Assembly: GCF_000737245.1 (NCBI RefSeq)
Contig: NZ_JPQU01000041.1
Location: 1-64,000, forward strand
Reading direction: 5' to 3'
Source: Pseudomonas syringae
GTDB taxonomy: Bacteria > Pseudomonadota > Gammaproteobacteria > Pseudomonadales > Pseudomonadaceae
Length of the DNA: 64,000 nt
Under the pieces are notes generated by a model. That model had not been told where the DNA came from. It did not search any database and was given only the letters and a program-made list of their open reading frames with translations. Positions within the stretch are counted from its first letter, which is position 1. The number at the start of each line of letters is the position of its first letter. This document shows positions 55,727 through 63,832 of this stretch, one piece after another. Position numbers and translations under genes: made by a program.

Positions 55727-56949
55727 ACCCTTTGCATATCATCAATGCCCGCGTCGGTGAGCTCACCAATGTTCAGCTGTATGTTGAGGACGGTCATTTC
55801 GTCGAAAGTTTTAGCTCTGAACTCAAGCACTGGCAAACCCTCGACTTGCAGGGCATGTTGCTGATGCCGGGGCTGATCGAAACCCATATCCATCTGGATA
55901 AAGCCTGCATCATGCAGCGCTGCCATTTACAGGAAGGCACTTTGGGCGAAGCAGTGGCTCAGACCCGAGCTGCCAAAGCTGAATTCACTGAGGAAGATGT
56001 CTACCAACGCGGTGCTCAGGTGCTGGACAAGGCGATCCTGCAAGGCACCACCCACATGCGCACCCATGTGGAGCTGGATCCGCAGATCGGCCTGATCGGG
56101 TTCAACGCGATTCGCCGTCTGCAAGCGGATTACGCCTGGGCGATCAGCCTGGAGATCTGTGTCTTCCCTCAAGAAGGGTTGCTCAACAATCCCGGCACCG
56201 AACAGCTGTTGTGTCACGCCTTGGAAAACGGCGCGACGGTGCTCGGCGGCTGCCCTTACATGGACAGTGACCCGAACGGGCAAATCCAGCGTTTGTTTGA
56301 ACTGGCCGTGCACTACGACTGCGATCTGGACCTGCATCTGGACTTCGACCTGAACCCGGAAGGCATGACCGTCATGGAAGTAGCCCGCTGCACGCAACTG
56401 TATGGCTGGGCCGGTCGAGTCACCATCGGCCATGTGACCAAGCTCTCGACCTTGCCCAAGGAGCAGTTAACTGTGCTCGGCCTGCATCTGGCCAAGGGCG
56501 GGGTGCAGGTAACCTGCCTGCCCAGCACGGATCTGTTTCTGATGGGGCGTGAGTCATTTCACAACAAGCCGAGAGGTCTGGCGCCTCTGGCCCACCTGCA
56601 CGCCTGTGGCGTGACCTGCTCTGTCTCCACCAACAACATCGGCAACCCCTTCACACCTTATGGGGATGCGTCGCTGATTCGTCAGGCCAACCTGTTCGCT
56701 AACGTCAGCCAGATGGGCACCGTGCCGGAGCTGCTGCAGTGCCTGGCCTGGGTGTCCAGCGAGTCGGCGCGCATGCTGAGATTGAAGGACTACGGGCTGT
56801 TACCGGGCTGCCGCGCCGACTTCATCGTCTTCGACGCCCTCTCGCCTGCGGCAGTGATAGCCGAGATCAGCGCGCCGTTGATGGGGTTCAAAGCGGGACG
56901 GCAGACGTTTAGCCGGCCGGTTGGGAAATTGCTTAAGCCAGAAGGCTAG
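55723..56949 (+). CDS. Cytosine deaminase-like amidohydrolase
   Basis: The 408-residue protein has the amidohydrolase fold of the CodA/isopropylammelide group: metal His-x-His in ETHIHLDKAC (His55, His57), MRTHVELD, LDLHLDFDLNPEG, and a further His in TIGHVTKLS. Two positions differ from CodA: the catalytic Glu of HCDE is not present in HLDFD, and the late metal Asp of GHDDV aligns with Asn in STNNIGNPF. It may therefore use a different chemistry or substrate. The ATG overlaps the transporter stop by four bases, so it probably acts on the imported compound. Confidence 0.8.
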   Translation: MNPLHIINARVGELTNVQLYVEDGHFVESFSSELKHWQTLDLQGMLLMPGLIETHIHLDKACIMQRCHLQEGTLGEAVAQTRAAKAEFTEEDVYQRGAQVLDKAILQGTTHMRTHVELDPQIGLIGFNAIRRLQADYAWAISLEICVFPQEGLLNNPGTEQLLCHALENGATVLGGCPYMDSDPNGQIQRLFELAVHYDCDLDLHLDFDLNPEGMTVMEVARCTQLYGWAGRVTIGHVTKLSTLPKEQLTVLGLHLAKGGVQVTCLPSTDLFLMGRESFHNKPRGLAPLAHLHACGVTCSVSTNNIGNPFTPYGDASLIRQANLFANVSQMGTVPELLQCLAWVSSESARMLRLKDYGLLPGCRADFIVFDALSPAAVIAEISAPLMGFKAGRQTFSRPVGKLLKPEG

Positions 56950-56953
56950 CCCT

Positions 56954-57022
56954 GTGTAGGAGCTGCCGAAGGCTGCGAAAGCGTTGGGTCTGACACAATG
57001 CGTTCGCAGCCTTCAGCAGCTC
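56954..57022. repeat. REP-like inverted pair (AGCTGCCGAAGGCTGCGAA type)
   Basis: TGTAGGAGCTGCCGAAGGC (left) and the inverted GCAGCCTTCAGCAGCTCT (right) enclose a short spacer. A second, more diverged copy lies at 60795-60871. It directly follows the last gene of the ABC operon. Confidence 0.75.
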
Positions 57023-57060
57023 TCATCAAACTAAACAGGAGCCAGATGATTTAGGTGATT

Positions 57061-57152
57061 TTGTGGGAGCGAGCTTGCTCGCGAAGAGGTCAGAATTACC
57101 AAGCATCTATCCAAACCTGAATACCGCCTTCGCGAGCAAGCTCGCTCCCACA
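57061..57152. repeat. REP doublet (GAGCGAGCTTGCTCGCGAA type)
   Basis: TGTGGGAGCGAGCTTGCTC at the left is repeated inverted at the right (CGAGCAAGCTCGCTCCCAC), about 50 bases apart. With the preceding pair it fills the gap between the convergent amidohydrolase and gntR genes. Confidence 0.85.
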
Positions 57153-57216
57153 CGCCCACCGTTTGATGCGCGACGGAGCGGCGTCCGGATGAAGGGCGCA
57201 CAGAATACTTCGACCC

Positions 57217-57909
57217 TCAATCACTCAACGCCTGCCTGAGGTTGAACTCCTCGGGCGCGGACTCTTCGAGAGCCAGCTGACCTTCCAGCTCGTCAAGGTG
57301 CTCGATCATTACCGCAACAGCGCGTTCGGTATCGCCGTTTTCCAGGGCAGTGATGATCTCCTGATGCTCATCCGAAGCGCAGGACGGCACGTCATTGCGT
57401 TGGTACAACGCCACGATCAGCGAGCTGCGCACCATCAGGTTGGCGAGGATGTCACTCAACACAGCGTTGCCGCTAATCTCGCCCAGCATCAAGTGAAACT
57501 CGCTCAGCTCGCGAACGATGGCCCGGCGGTCCGTGTCGTTGGTGGCGTTGCGTTCGTTGTTCATGTGATTGGCGATACGCTGGCGCTGCTTGCGCATGAT
57601 CGCCGGCGTGATGGCTTCGACAATCGCCCGTTCGATGGCCCGTCGGGCGCTGAAGATATCTCGCGCTTCCCGTGCCGTGGGCTGCGCAACCATCGCGCCG
57701 CGATTGGCTTCGATGGTCACCACTTTCTGCATCGCCAAACGCTGCAAGGCGACCTGTACGTGATTACGATTGGCCTGCAGGGTCTCGACAATCTGGGCTT
57801 CGATCAATCGAGTGCCGGGCGGCAGGCGATGCTGAGCGATAGCCTTGAACAACGCGTCGACGATACGTTGCACCTCAAGCTGTTTGGCGGTGACAGTGCT
57901 CAAGCCCAT
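57217..57909 (-). CDS. GntR-family regulator, FadR/FCD type
   Basis: The 230-residue protein has a winged helix (PPGTRLIEAQIVETLQANRN, NHVQVALQRLAMQKVVTIE) and an all-helical FCD ligand domain with candidate metal ligands in SEFHLMLGEISG and ASDEHQEI. Start at 57909 follows AGAGGA. It lies 133 bases behind the ggt-like gene on the same strand and convergent with the ABC operon. The two matching TTGNNNNCAA-type elements upstream of those genes make it the likely regulator of both. Confidence 0.9.
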   Translation of the reverse strand: MGLSTVTAKQLEVQRIVDALFKAIAQHRLPPGTRLIEAQIVETLQANRNHVQVALQRLAMQKVVTIEANRGAMVAQPTAREARDIFSARRAIERAIVEAITPAIMRKQRQRIANHMNNERNATNDTDRRAIVRELSEFHLMLGEISGNAVLSDILANLMVRSSLIVALYQRNDVPSCASDEHQEIITALENGDTERAVAVMIEHLDELEGQLALEESAPEEFNLRQALSD

Positions 57910-58042
57910 CCATTCCTCTATTGTCCAGAAAGCCTCGTGCCAACGCGCAAGGCTGCGGATGGCGGGCAATCGGCGGCATTATCCGCCAGCAGCCCGAACC
58001 CGGCAAATACTCCATGATTGATCAGTTGGCCTGAACCTGAAT

Positions 58043-59629
58043 CTAAACCTGAGCCAGCGCCACCCCCTCGCCACGAGGATCATGCATGGCACTGCGCTGA
58101 TCGTCGGCGCTGATGGCGATGATCCCGGCGTGGCCGGTCATGGGGCTGCGGGCCGCAATCATTTCAACGTCGTGCCCCAGCGCAGCGAGCCCTGCAGCCG
58201 TGTCGGGGTTGATGTCACCTTCCAGCTTGAGGTTATCGGTGCTGTCGAAAAAGCTGCGGCCCAGTAGAAAGCGCGGGGTTTGCAGGGCAATATCGATGGG
58301 CTGCTCAAAGTCCACCAGTTGGGTAGCCAGGACCATTTGCGTCTGCGGCTGACCATCGCCACCCTGAGTGCCGAAGAACCAGCGTCGGCCATCATCAGCC
58401 AGATAACAGGAAGGGTTAAGGGTGTGCGCCGGACGCTTGCCCGCTGCCCAGCCGTTGACGTGCTCGGGGTCCGCGCTAAATCCAGCGGCGCGGTTCTGCC
58501 AGAGCACGCCGGTATCGCCGAGGATGCAGCCCGAACCGAAATCGTGAAACAGGCTTTGAATCAGGCATGCGGTGCGGCCTTGCGCATCAGTCGCGGCCAT
58601 CCAGATGGTGTCAGCCGGCCGTCCCGGTTCGTTCCAGGGTGCGGCGCGTTGATCGTCGATGGCGTCGGCATAAGCTTGAATTTGCTTAGCCTCCAACGTG
58701 ATGGCGAAATCCCACGCGCTGCTCAGCGGATCGCAAAGCTCGGCATTGCGGCGCAACAGCCCCTGTTTAATGGCTTCGACTAAATAGTGGTAATAAAGCG
58801 CACTGCCATTGCCCGCCTCGGCCAGCGGCTTGTGTTGCAGCGCGGCCATGGCCTGCAAGGTGTAAAGGCCCTGGCACGGCGGCGCGACATTGTAGAGCCG
58901 GCCTTGACGATAGCGCACTGAGAGCGGCGCCATTTCAACGGCCTGGGTGGCGGCCAGATCAGCCGCAGTCAACCCACAGCCCAATCGGTCAAACGCAGCA
59001 CCGAAGGCCTCGGCCAACTCGCCGCTGTAGAAGTCTTCGACACCGTGTCGGGCCAGGTGCCGCAAGGTATTAGCCAGCTCGGGTTGACGCAGCGTATCGC
59101 CCTCCTCCAGCCAGCGGACTTCGTTTTTGTTGCGATCCTGGATTTTACAAAGCCGATGCAAGTCCGGTAATTGCTCGATCAGCGGCTGGCGCAGGGTTTG
59201 CCAGAACAGCTGGGAGCGGGAGACGGTCGCACCCGCGTCAGCCATGGCGGCAGCGTCTTCCAACAAATCGGCCCAGCCCAGCTTCGAGCCCCATTCATAA
59301 CGACTGATATTGGCTGCGGTTTGCCAGCTTCTAAGCGCGCCTGCCGTGGTGGCAACCGAACCGGGTCCGCGCAAACCGATCTTGCCACCTTCAGGCAAGC
59401 TCTGTCCGGCCTGACCGATCCCCACGATGGTGCGGACCTTGCTGTCGTGGATCATCCACAGGGCATCACCCCCCAGGCCAGTCATGTGCGGAAACACTGC
59501 TGCCAACATCGCGCTGGCCGCCAGCATCGCATCAATGGCCGTACCACCAGCGTCGAGAATACGCAGGCCTGCCGCGCTGGCTTCGGCATGAGGTGTACAA
59601 ATAACGGCATGGCTGGAAGTGGCAATCAT
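58043..59629 (-). CDS. Gamma-glutamyltransferase family protein, cytoplasmic (YwrD-like)
   Basis: The 528-residue protein is a gamma-glutamyltranspeptidase-like Ntn hydrolase without a signal peptide. The large-subunit part begins TPHAEASAAGLRILDAGG. The likely nucleophile Thr that starts the small subunit is in RPADTIWMAATD. FHDFGSGCILGDTGVLWQN and GTQGGDGQPQTQ follow, close to the YwrD branch. Members cleave gamma-glutamyl or other amide bonds; processing at the Thr is expected. ATG at 59629 is preferred over the TTG six bases upstream. An operator-like element shared with the ABC operon lies 22 bases upstream of the start. Confidence 0.85.
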   Translation of the reverse strand: MIATSSHAVICTPHAEASAAGLRILDAGGTAIDAMLAASAMLAAVFPHMTGLGGDALWMIHDSKVRTIVGIGQAGQSLPEGGKIGLRGPGSVATTAGALRSWQTAANISRYEWGSKLGWADLLEDAAAMADAGATVSRSQLFWQTLRQPLIEQLPDLHRLCKIQDRNKNEVRWLEEGDTLRQPELANTLRHLARHGVEDFYSGELAEAFGAAFDRLGCGLTAADLAATQAVEMAPLSVRYRQGRLYNVAPPCQGLYTLQAMAALQHKPLAEAGNGSALYYHYLVEAIKQGLLRRNAELCDPLSSAWDFAITLEAKQIQAYADAIDDQRAAPWNEPGRPADTIWMAATDAQGRTACLIQSLFHDFGSGCILGDTGVLWQNRAAGFSADPEHVNGWAAGKRPAHTLNPSCYLADDGRRWFFGTQGGDGQPQTQMVLATQLVDFEQPIDIALQTPRFLLGRSFFDSTDNLKLEGDINPDTAAGLAALGHDVEMIAARSPMTGHAGIIAISADDQRSAMHDPRGEGVALAQV

Positions 59630-59650
59630 GATCAAAAAGGCTCTCTATTT

Positions 59651-59682
59651 CTGCTAGCTATCAAGATATTTATTGTTAGCAA
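59651..59682. promoter_or_regulatory. Candidate GntR/FCD operator upstream of the ggt-like gene
   Basis: TTGTTAGCAA (59673-59682) and CTGCTAGCTA (59651-59660) are half-palindromic boxes 22 bases apart. On the minus strand the segment reads TTGCTAACAATAAATAT and then GCTAGCA, matching the site upstream of the ABC operon (51097-51127) at 16 of the first 17 positions. It lies immediately upstream of the ggt-like start. Confidence 0.7.
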
Positions 59683-59724
59683 AGCAAGAAATATGCCTTC
59701 TCTTCGCCGTTTCTAAAGTTGCGT

Positions 59725-59817
59725 CGTGGGACCGGCTTCAGCCGGGAAGAGGCAAGTACAACCAATACATCTGCTGCGCCCGAACCATTGTCTTCCCGGC
59801 TGAAGCCGGTCCCACGA
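59725..59817. repeat. REP doublet (GGGACCGGCTTCAGCCGGG type)
   Basis: Left core at 59725-59749 and inverted right core at 59791-59815; the spacer differs from that of the copies at 23506 and 36958. It lies between the divergent ggt-like and lysR genes, an unusual place for a REP, which are more often at 3' ends. Confidence 0.8.
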
Positions 59818-59896
59818 GATTCCACAGCGCTTGATAGGTGAAAACCTCGCTGTTTTTTGTTCTCATGGCGCGATTCCACTTTGCCCCGGGCCCCAC

Positions 59897-60799
59897 ATGC
59901 GCATCGAACCCCTGCCACCACTGCAAACCCTGATTGCTTTTGAGGCGACGGTGCGCCATGGCAGCTTCACACGTGCGGCGGCCGAGCTGCACCTGACCCA
60001 AAGCGCGATCAGCCGCCAGGTGCAGCAGCTTGAGGAGTTCTTGGGCCGAGCGTTATTTCGTCGTGAGCACAAGCGCATCCACCTGACGGTTGCCGGGCAG
60101 GTCTATGCCGAACAGGTGCATCGCGTTCTGGCGCAATGCGCTGAGGCTACCGCTCAGGTCATGACCCACAGCGGCGAACAGGAGTTGACCCTGGCCTGTT
60201 CAAGCGGTGTCGCAGCCTTGTGGCTGGGGCCGTTGGCGGGTCGCTATGCCGACGAATTCCCCACGGTCGATGTGCGCTTGCGGGTCGTGGACGGGCTGGA
60301 CTCCCTGGTGCGCGCCGAGTTTGATCTGGCGGTGTACTTCCTGCGCTCCGGCTCGCCGCCGGGGTTGGATAGCCGATTGCTGTTTGCCGAATCCGTCGCC
60401 GCTTATTGCGCGCCGGGCTACCTGCAAGGCCGTGTACTCGAACCGGAGCAGCTACTCGAGCATCGATTGCTGATGCTCGAAGACGGTCAACGCCAGTGGC
60501 TGTCATGGGCCGACTGGTTTGCCCGCCAGGGCGTCGATGCCTCAGTGATTCGCCAGCGCCTGACGGTCAACAACTACCCGGTCATGGTCGACCTGGCCAT
60601 CGCTGGGCGCGGCATCGTGCTGGGCTGGACGCCGATGATCGACATGCACCTGCGATCCGGCGCACTGGTGCCAGCCTGTGACGCTCATGTCGGGGAAATA
60701 GGCGGCTATTACCTGCTCAACCCCACCGGCCAGTTCCCCAGCCGAGCAGCGCGCTCGTTCGAGAAGTGGCTGGCGTTGCAGAGCGAGATACCGCTGTAG
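59897..60799 (+). CDS. LysR-family regulator (GcvA-like)
   Basis: The 300-residue regulator has the N-terminal winged helix in FEATVRHGSFTRAAAELHLTQ and SAISRQVQQLEEFLG, and a substrate domain with the GcvA-group pattern (LTLACSSGVAALWLGPLAGRY). Start at 59897 (MRIEPLPPLQ) is preferred since family members begin there; the in-frame extension upstream lacks similarity. It probably controls the MHS transporter and prolidase-like genes that follow, or the divergent ggt-like gene. Confidence 0.88.
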   Translation: MRIEPLPPLQTLIAFEATVRHGSFTRAAAELHLTQSAISRQVQQLEEFLGRALFRREHKRIHLTVAGQVYAEQVHRVLAQCAEATAQVMTHSGEQELTLACSSGVAALWLGPLAGRYADEFPTVDVRLRVVDGLDSLVRAEFDLAVYFLRSGSPPGLDSRLLFAESVAAYCAPGYLQGRVLEPEQLLEHRLLMLEDGQRQWLSWADWFARQGVDASVIRQRLTVNNYPVMVDLAIAGRGIVLGWTPMIDMHLRSGALVPACDAHVGEIGGYYLLNPTGQFPSRAARSFEKWLALQSEIPL

Positions 60800-60871
60800 G
60801 AGCTGCCGCAGCCTGCGAAACCGGCGTGTCAGACACACCGCTTCGTCGCCGTCGAAACCTCCGATAGCTCC
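60795..60871. repeat. REP-like inverted pair, diverged
   Basis: TGTAGGAGCTGCCGCAGCC at the left and a diverged inverted arm (CCGTCGAAACCTCCGATAGC) at the right; related to 56954-57022. It overlaps the last codons of the lysR gene. Confidence 0.6.
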
Positions 60872-60904
60872 TAAAGAACCGAGGCGGATCTGAAAAACCT
60901 TGAC

Positions 60905-60994
60905 CTGTAGGAGCGCGCTTGCCCGCGATGGCGCCAGACATTTCGATGATGTGTATTGGCAAAAAAACAATCGCGGGCAAGCGCGCTCCTACAG
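60905..60994. repeat. Inverted REP pair (GCGCGCTTGCCCGCGAT type)
   Basis: Both arms match those of the pair at 3715-3804 almost exactly (CTGTAGGAGCGCGCTTGCC and its complement). The spacer is unrelated. Together with the preceding pair it occupies most of the 382 bases between lysR and the MHS transporter gene; the rest should hold the latter's promoter. Confidence 0.85.
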
Positions 60995-61181
60995 ATTTCG
61001 GTCGCCCGTCTGCATGTCCCCAGCGCATGCAAATCTGCCAAATTAGCGTTTTGCCGCATCCTAGACGCCGAGTATTCTCCAGCCTACAAGGGCATCAGAC
61101 CCTGACGATGTTTCACCCATGCTTCTCTGCCCAACTCGTGCGCGGGACTATCCCTGCGTTATCTGCATGCAGGAGTTTTAC

Positions 61182-62495
61182 GTGAACGCTATAAAAAACG
61201 CTTCCACGCTCACACATAACCAACAGGCCCGCAAAGCCGTAATCGCTACCGTGGTAGGCAACGGCCTGGAGTGGTTCGACTTCACTGTCTATAGCTTCTT
61301 CTCGGTGATTATCGCCAAGGTCTTCTTCCCCACCGACAGCGAACTGACTTCATACCTGCTGGCACTGGCCACTTTCGGCGTCGGCTTCTTCATGCGCCCG
61401 GTGGGCGGCATCGTGCTGGGCATCTACGGCGATAAGCACGGGCGCAAGGCGGCGCTGTCGCTGACCATCCTGTTGATGGCGCTGGGCACCCTAATCATCG
61501 CCATCACCCCTGGCTATGCGCAGATCGGCCTGATCGCCCCGGTGCTGATTGTGCTGGCTCGCCTGCTACAAGGTTTTTCGGCTGGCGGCGAAATGGGCAG
61601 CGCGACCGCGTTTCTCACCGAGCACGCGCCAGATGGCAAGAAAGCCTTCTACTCCAGCTGGATCCAGGCGAGCATCGGCGTAGCCGTACTCTTGGGCTCG
61701 GGTCTGGGTGCATTACTGTCGAGCTACCTGACCCAGGCGCAGCTGGAAAGCTGGGGCTGGCGTATCCCGTTCATCATTGGCACCTTGATCGGTCCGGTGG
61801 GTTTCTATATTCGTAGTCGCATTGACGAAACCCCTGCCTACACCGACGCAAAAACCACTGAATCGCCGTTGCGCGAAGTGCTGCGCACTTACCCTCGGCA
61901 GACCCTGATCAGCTTCTCGCTGGTGGTGCTGTGGACGGTGTGCACCTACGCCATTCTGTTCTACATTCCGTCGTACTCCACCCGAGTGCTGGGCCTGCCG
62001 AGCTGGATGGGTTTCAGCGCGGGGATGATGGGCGGCGCGGTGCTGATCGTCGCCACGCCTATCGTCGGCATGCTTGCCGACAAACAGGGTCGACGCCCTT
62101 GGCTGCTGGGTTCGGCGGTGGCGATTTTCTTCGCCGCCTACCCGATGTTCCTTTTCATCAATCAGGTGCCCGGCGTCGCATCGCTGCTGATATTTGAACT
62201 GGTGATGGGCTTGTTGATTGCCGGTTACATCGGCTCGATCCTCGCGGCATTTGGCGAGTTGTTGCCGACCCACGTGCTGTCTACGGGTCTGTCCGTGGCC
62301 TACAACTTTGCAGTCACTATCTTCGGCGGTTTCGCCACCTTCACCATCACTTGGTTGATCGCCAATACCGGCAGTAATGTCGCGCCGGCCTTCTACATCA
62401 TGTTCGCGGCAGTAGTCAGCGGCTGCGGCGCGTACCTGTTCCGCGACCGTAACGCCAGCACCAACACCAGCTTCAAAGGAGCAGCTTTGCAATGA
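61182..62495 (+). CDS. MHS-family MFS transporter
   Basis: The 437-residue protein has twelve helices and the MHS family signatures GNGLEWFDFTVYSFF, MRPVGGIVLGIYGDKHGRK and ARLLQGFSAGGEMGSATAFL, as in ShiA and ProP. It would import an organic acid, amino acid or dipeptide-like compound with protons. The GTG at 61182 is chosen because AGGAG lies six bases upstream of it; an ATG at 61167 lies before that site. The stop overlaps the next start by four bases. Confidence 0.92.
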   Translation: MNAIKNASTLTHNQQARKAVIATVVGNGLEWFDFTVYSFFSVIIAKVFFPTDSELTSYLLALATFGVGFFMRPVGGIVLGIYGDKHGRKAALSLTILLMALGTLIIAITPGYAQIGLIAPVLIVLARLLQGFSAGGEMGSATAFLTEHAPDGKKAFYSSWIQASIGVAVLLGSGLGALLSSYLTQAQLESWGWRIPFIIGTLIGPVGFYIRSRIDETPAYTDAKTTESPLREVLRTYPRQTLISFSLVVLWTVCTYAILFYIPSYSTRVLGLPSWMGFSAGMMGGAVLIVATPIVGMLADKQGRRPWLLGSAVAIFFAAYPMFLFINQVPGVASLLIFELVMGLLIAGYIGSILAAFGELLPTHVLSTGLSVAYNFAVTIFGGFATFTITWLIANTGSNVAPAFYIMFAAVVSGCGAYLFRDRNASTNTSFKGAALQ

Positions 62496-63763
62496 GTACT
62501 CAAAACACTTCGCGCCTGATTCTGCGTAACGGCCAGTTGCTGGATGTGGTCAAGGGCGAGCTACTGGGCGGTCTGGAAGTTGTCATCGAGGGCGGCCGCA
62601 TCAGCGCGGTTCGCCCGCAAGGCAGCCTCCAAACCAGCACCGCCGAGGCCGATGCGCAAGTCATTGATCTGGATGGCCGCACCCTGATGCCGGGTCTGAT
62701 CGACTGCCACGTTCATGTGCTGGCCTCCAACGCCAACCTGGGCATGAACGCGCTGCAACCCAACGCGATCATCATGTACCGCGCCCTGCCGATTCTTGAA
62801 GCCATGCTCAACCGTGGCTTTACCACGGTGCGCGACGCTGGCGGTGCGGACTGGGCCCTGGCGCGCTCCATCGCTCTGGGCCTGGTGCCGGGCCCGCGTA
62901 TCTTCGCGGCCGGTAAAGCGCTCTCGCAAACCGGCGGCCATGGCGACATGCGCGCTCGCGGCGAACTGCTGCTCAGCGAACCGTGCTCGTGCTGCTTCCG
63001 CGCAGGCGCCATCGCCCGAGTGGTGGACGGCGTGGACAATGTGCGCCTGGCGGTTCGTGAAGAGCTGCAACAAGGTGCCAATCAGATCAAGATCATGGCC
63101 TCCGGTGGCGTATCGTCCCCGACTGACCCGATTGCCAACACTCAATACAGCGAAGCGGAAATCCGCGCCATCGTCGACGAAGCCGAAGCCGCCAACACCT
63201 ATGTGATGGCCCACGCCTACACCGCCCGGGCGATTCGTCGCGCCATTGAATGCGGCGTGCGGACCATCGAGCATGGCAACCTGGTGGATGCCGATACCGC
63301 AAAACTGATGGCCGAAAAAGGCGCGTTCGCCGTACCGACCCAGGTCACCTACGAGATGCTCGCCAAACATGGCGCCGAAGCGGGCTTGCCGCCGGATTCA
63401 GTGGCCAAGATCGAAGACGTCCGCCTGGCGGGCCGCAATGCACTCAAGTTGTTCGCCGATGCAGGCGTGGAAATGGGCTACGGCTCGGACCTGCTGGGCG
63501 ACATGCACCAGTACCAGAGCCACGAACTGCAGATCCGCGCAGAAGTACTCGGCAACCTCGCCGCCCTGCGCAGCGCCACCAGCGTCGCGGCGAAGATCCT
63601 GCAACGTGAAGGTCAGCTGGGTTGCATCGCCGAAGGCGCCATCGCCGACCTGCTGGTCGTAGACGGCAACCCACTGGAAAACATCGACTGCTTGGTCGGC
63701 CAAGGCGAAAACCTGGCGATGATCATTCAGGAAGGCAAGATCAAGAAAAACACATTGGTGTAA
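62492..63763 (+). CDS. Amidohydrolase family protein, prolidase/imidazolonepropionase-like
   Basis: The 423-residue protein has the complete binuclear amidohydrolase set: His-x-His in DCHVHVLA, the bridging Lys in IKIMASGG, His in MAHAYT, His in TIEHGN, and Asp in GYGSDLLG. Residue pattern and length match the group of Xaa-Pro/Xaa-Arg dipeptidases described for Caulobacter Cc3125 and relatives. The ATG overlaps the MHS stop by four bases, so it probably cleaves what that carrier imports. A strong terminator follows 30 bases later. Confidence 0.88.
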   Translation: MSTQNTSRLILRNGQLLDVVKGELLGGLEVVIEGGRISAVRPQGSLQTSTAEADAQVIDLDGRTLMPGLIDCHVHVLASNANLGMNALQPNAIIMYRALPILEAMLNRGFTTVRDAGGADWALARSIALGLVPGPRIFAAGKALSQTGGHGDMRARGELLLSEPCSCCFRAGAIARVVDGVDNVRLAVREELQQGANQIKIMASGGVSSPTDPIANTQYSEAEIRAIVDEAEAANTYVMAHAYTARAIRRAIECGVRTIEHGNLVDADTAKLMAEKGAFAVPTQVTYEMLAKHGAEAGLPPDSVAKIEDVRLAGRNALKLFADAGVEMGYGSDLLGDMHQYQSHELQIRAEVLGNLAALRSATSVAAKILQREGQLGCIAEGAIADLLVVDGNPLENIDCLVGQGENLAMIIQEGKIKKNTLV

Positions 63764-63792
63764 GGCTGCTGTGGGCTGATATCGAGCCTGAA

Positions 63793-63828
63793 AAAAACCG
63801 ATGCCGGGACGCTGGCATCGGTTTTTTT
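63793..63828 (+). terminator. Rho-independent terminator, probably bidirectional
   Basis: AAAACCGATGCC and GGCATCGGTTTT form a stem around an eight-base loop, with T runs on both strands. It lies between the plus-strand prolidase-like gene and the minus-strand gene at the window edge and can serve both. Confidence 0.92.
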
Positions 63829-63832
63829 GTGG

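Noticed and set aside
60905..60994. Terminator for lysR
   Set aside because: The structure is a REP pair found at several unrelated sites and lacks a T run; it may affect transcript stability but is not a standard terminator.
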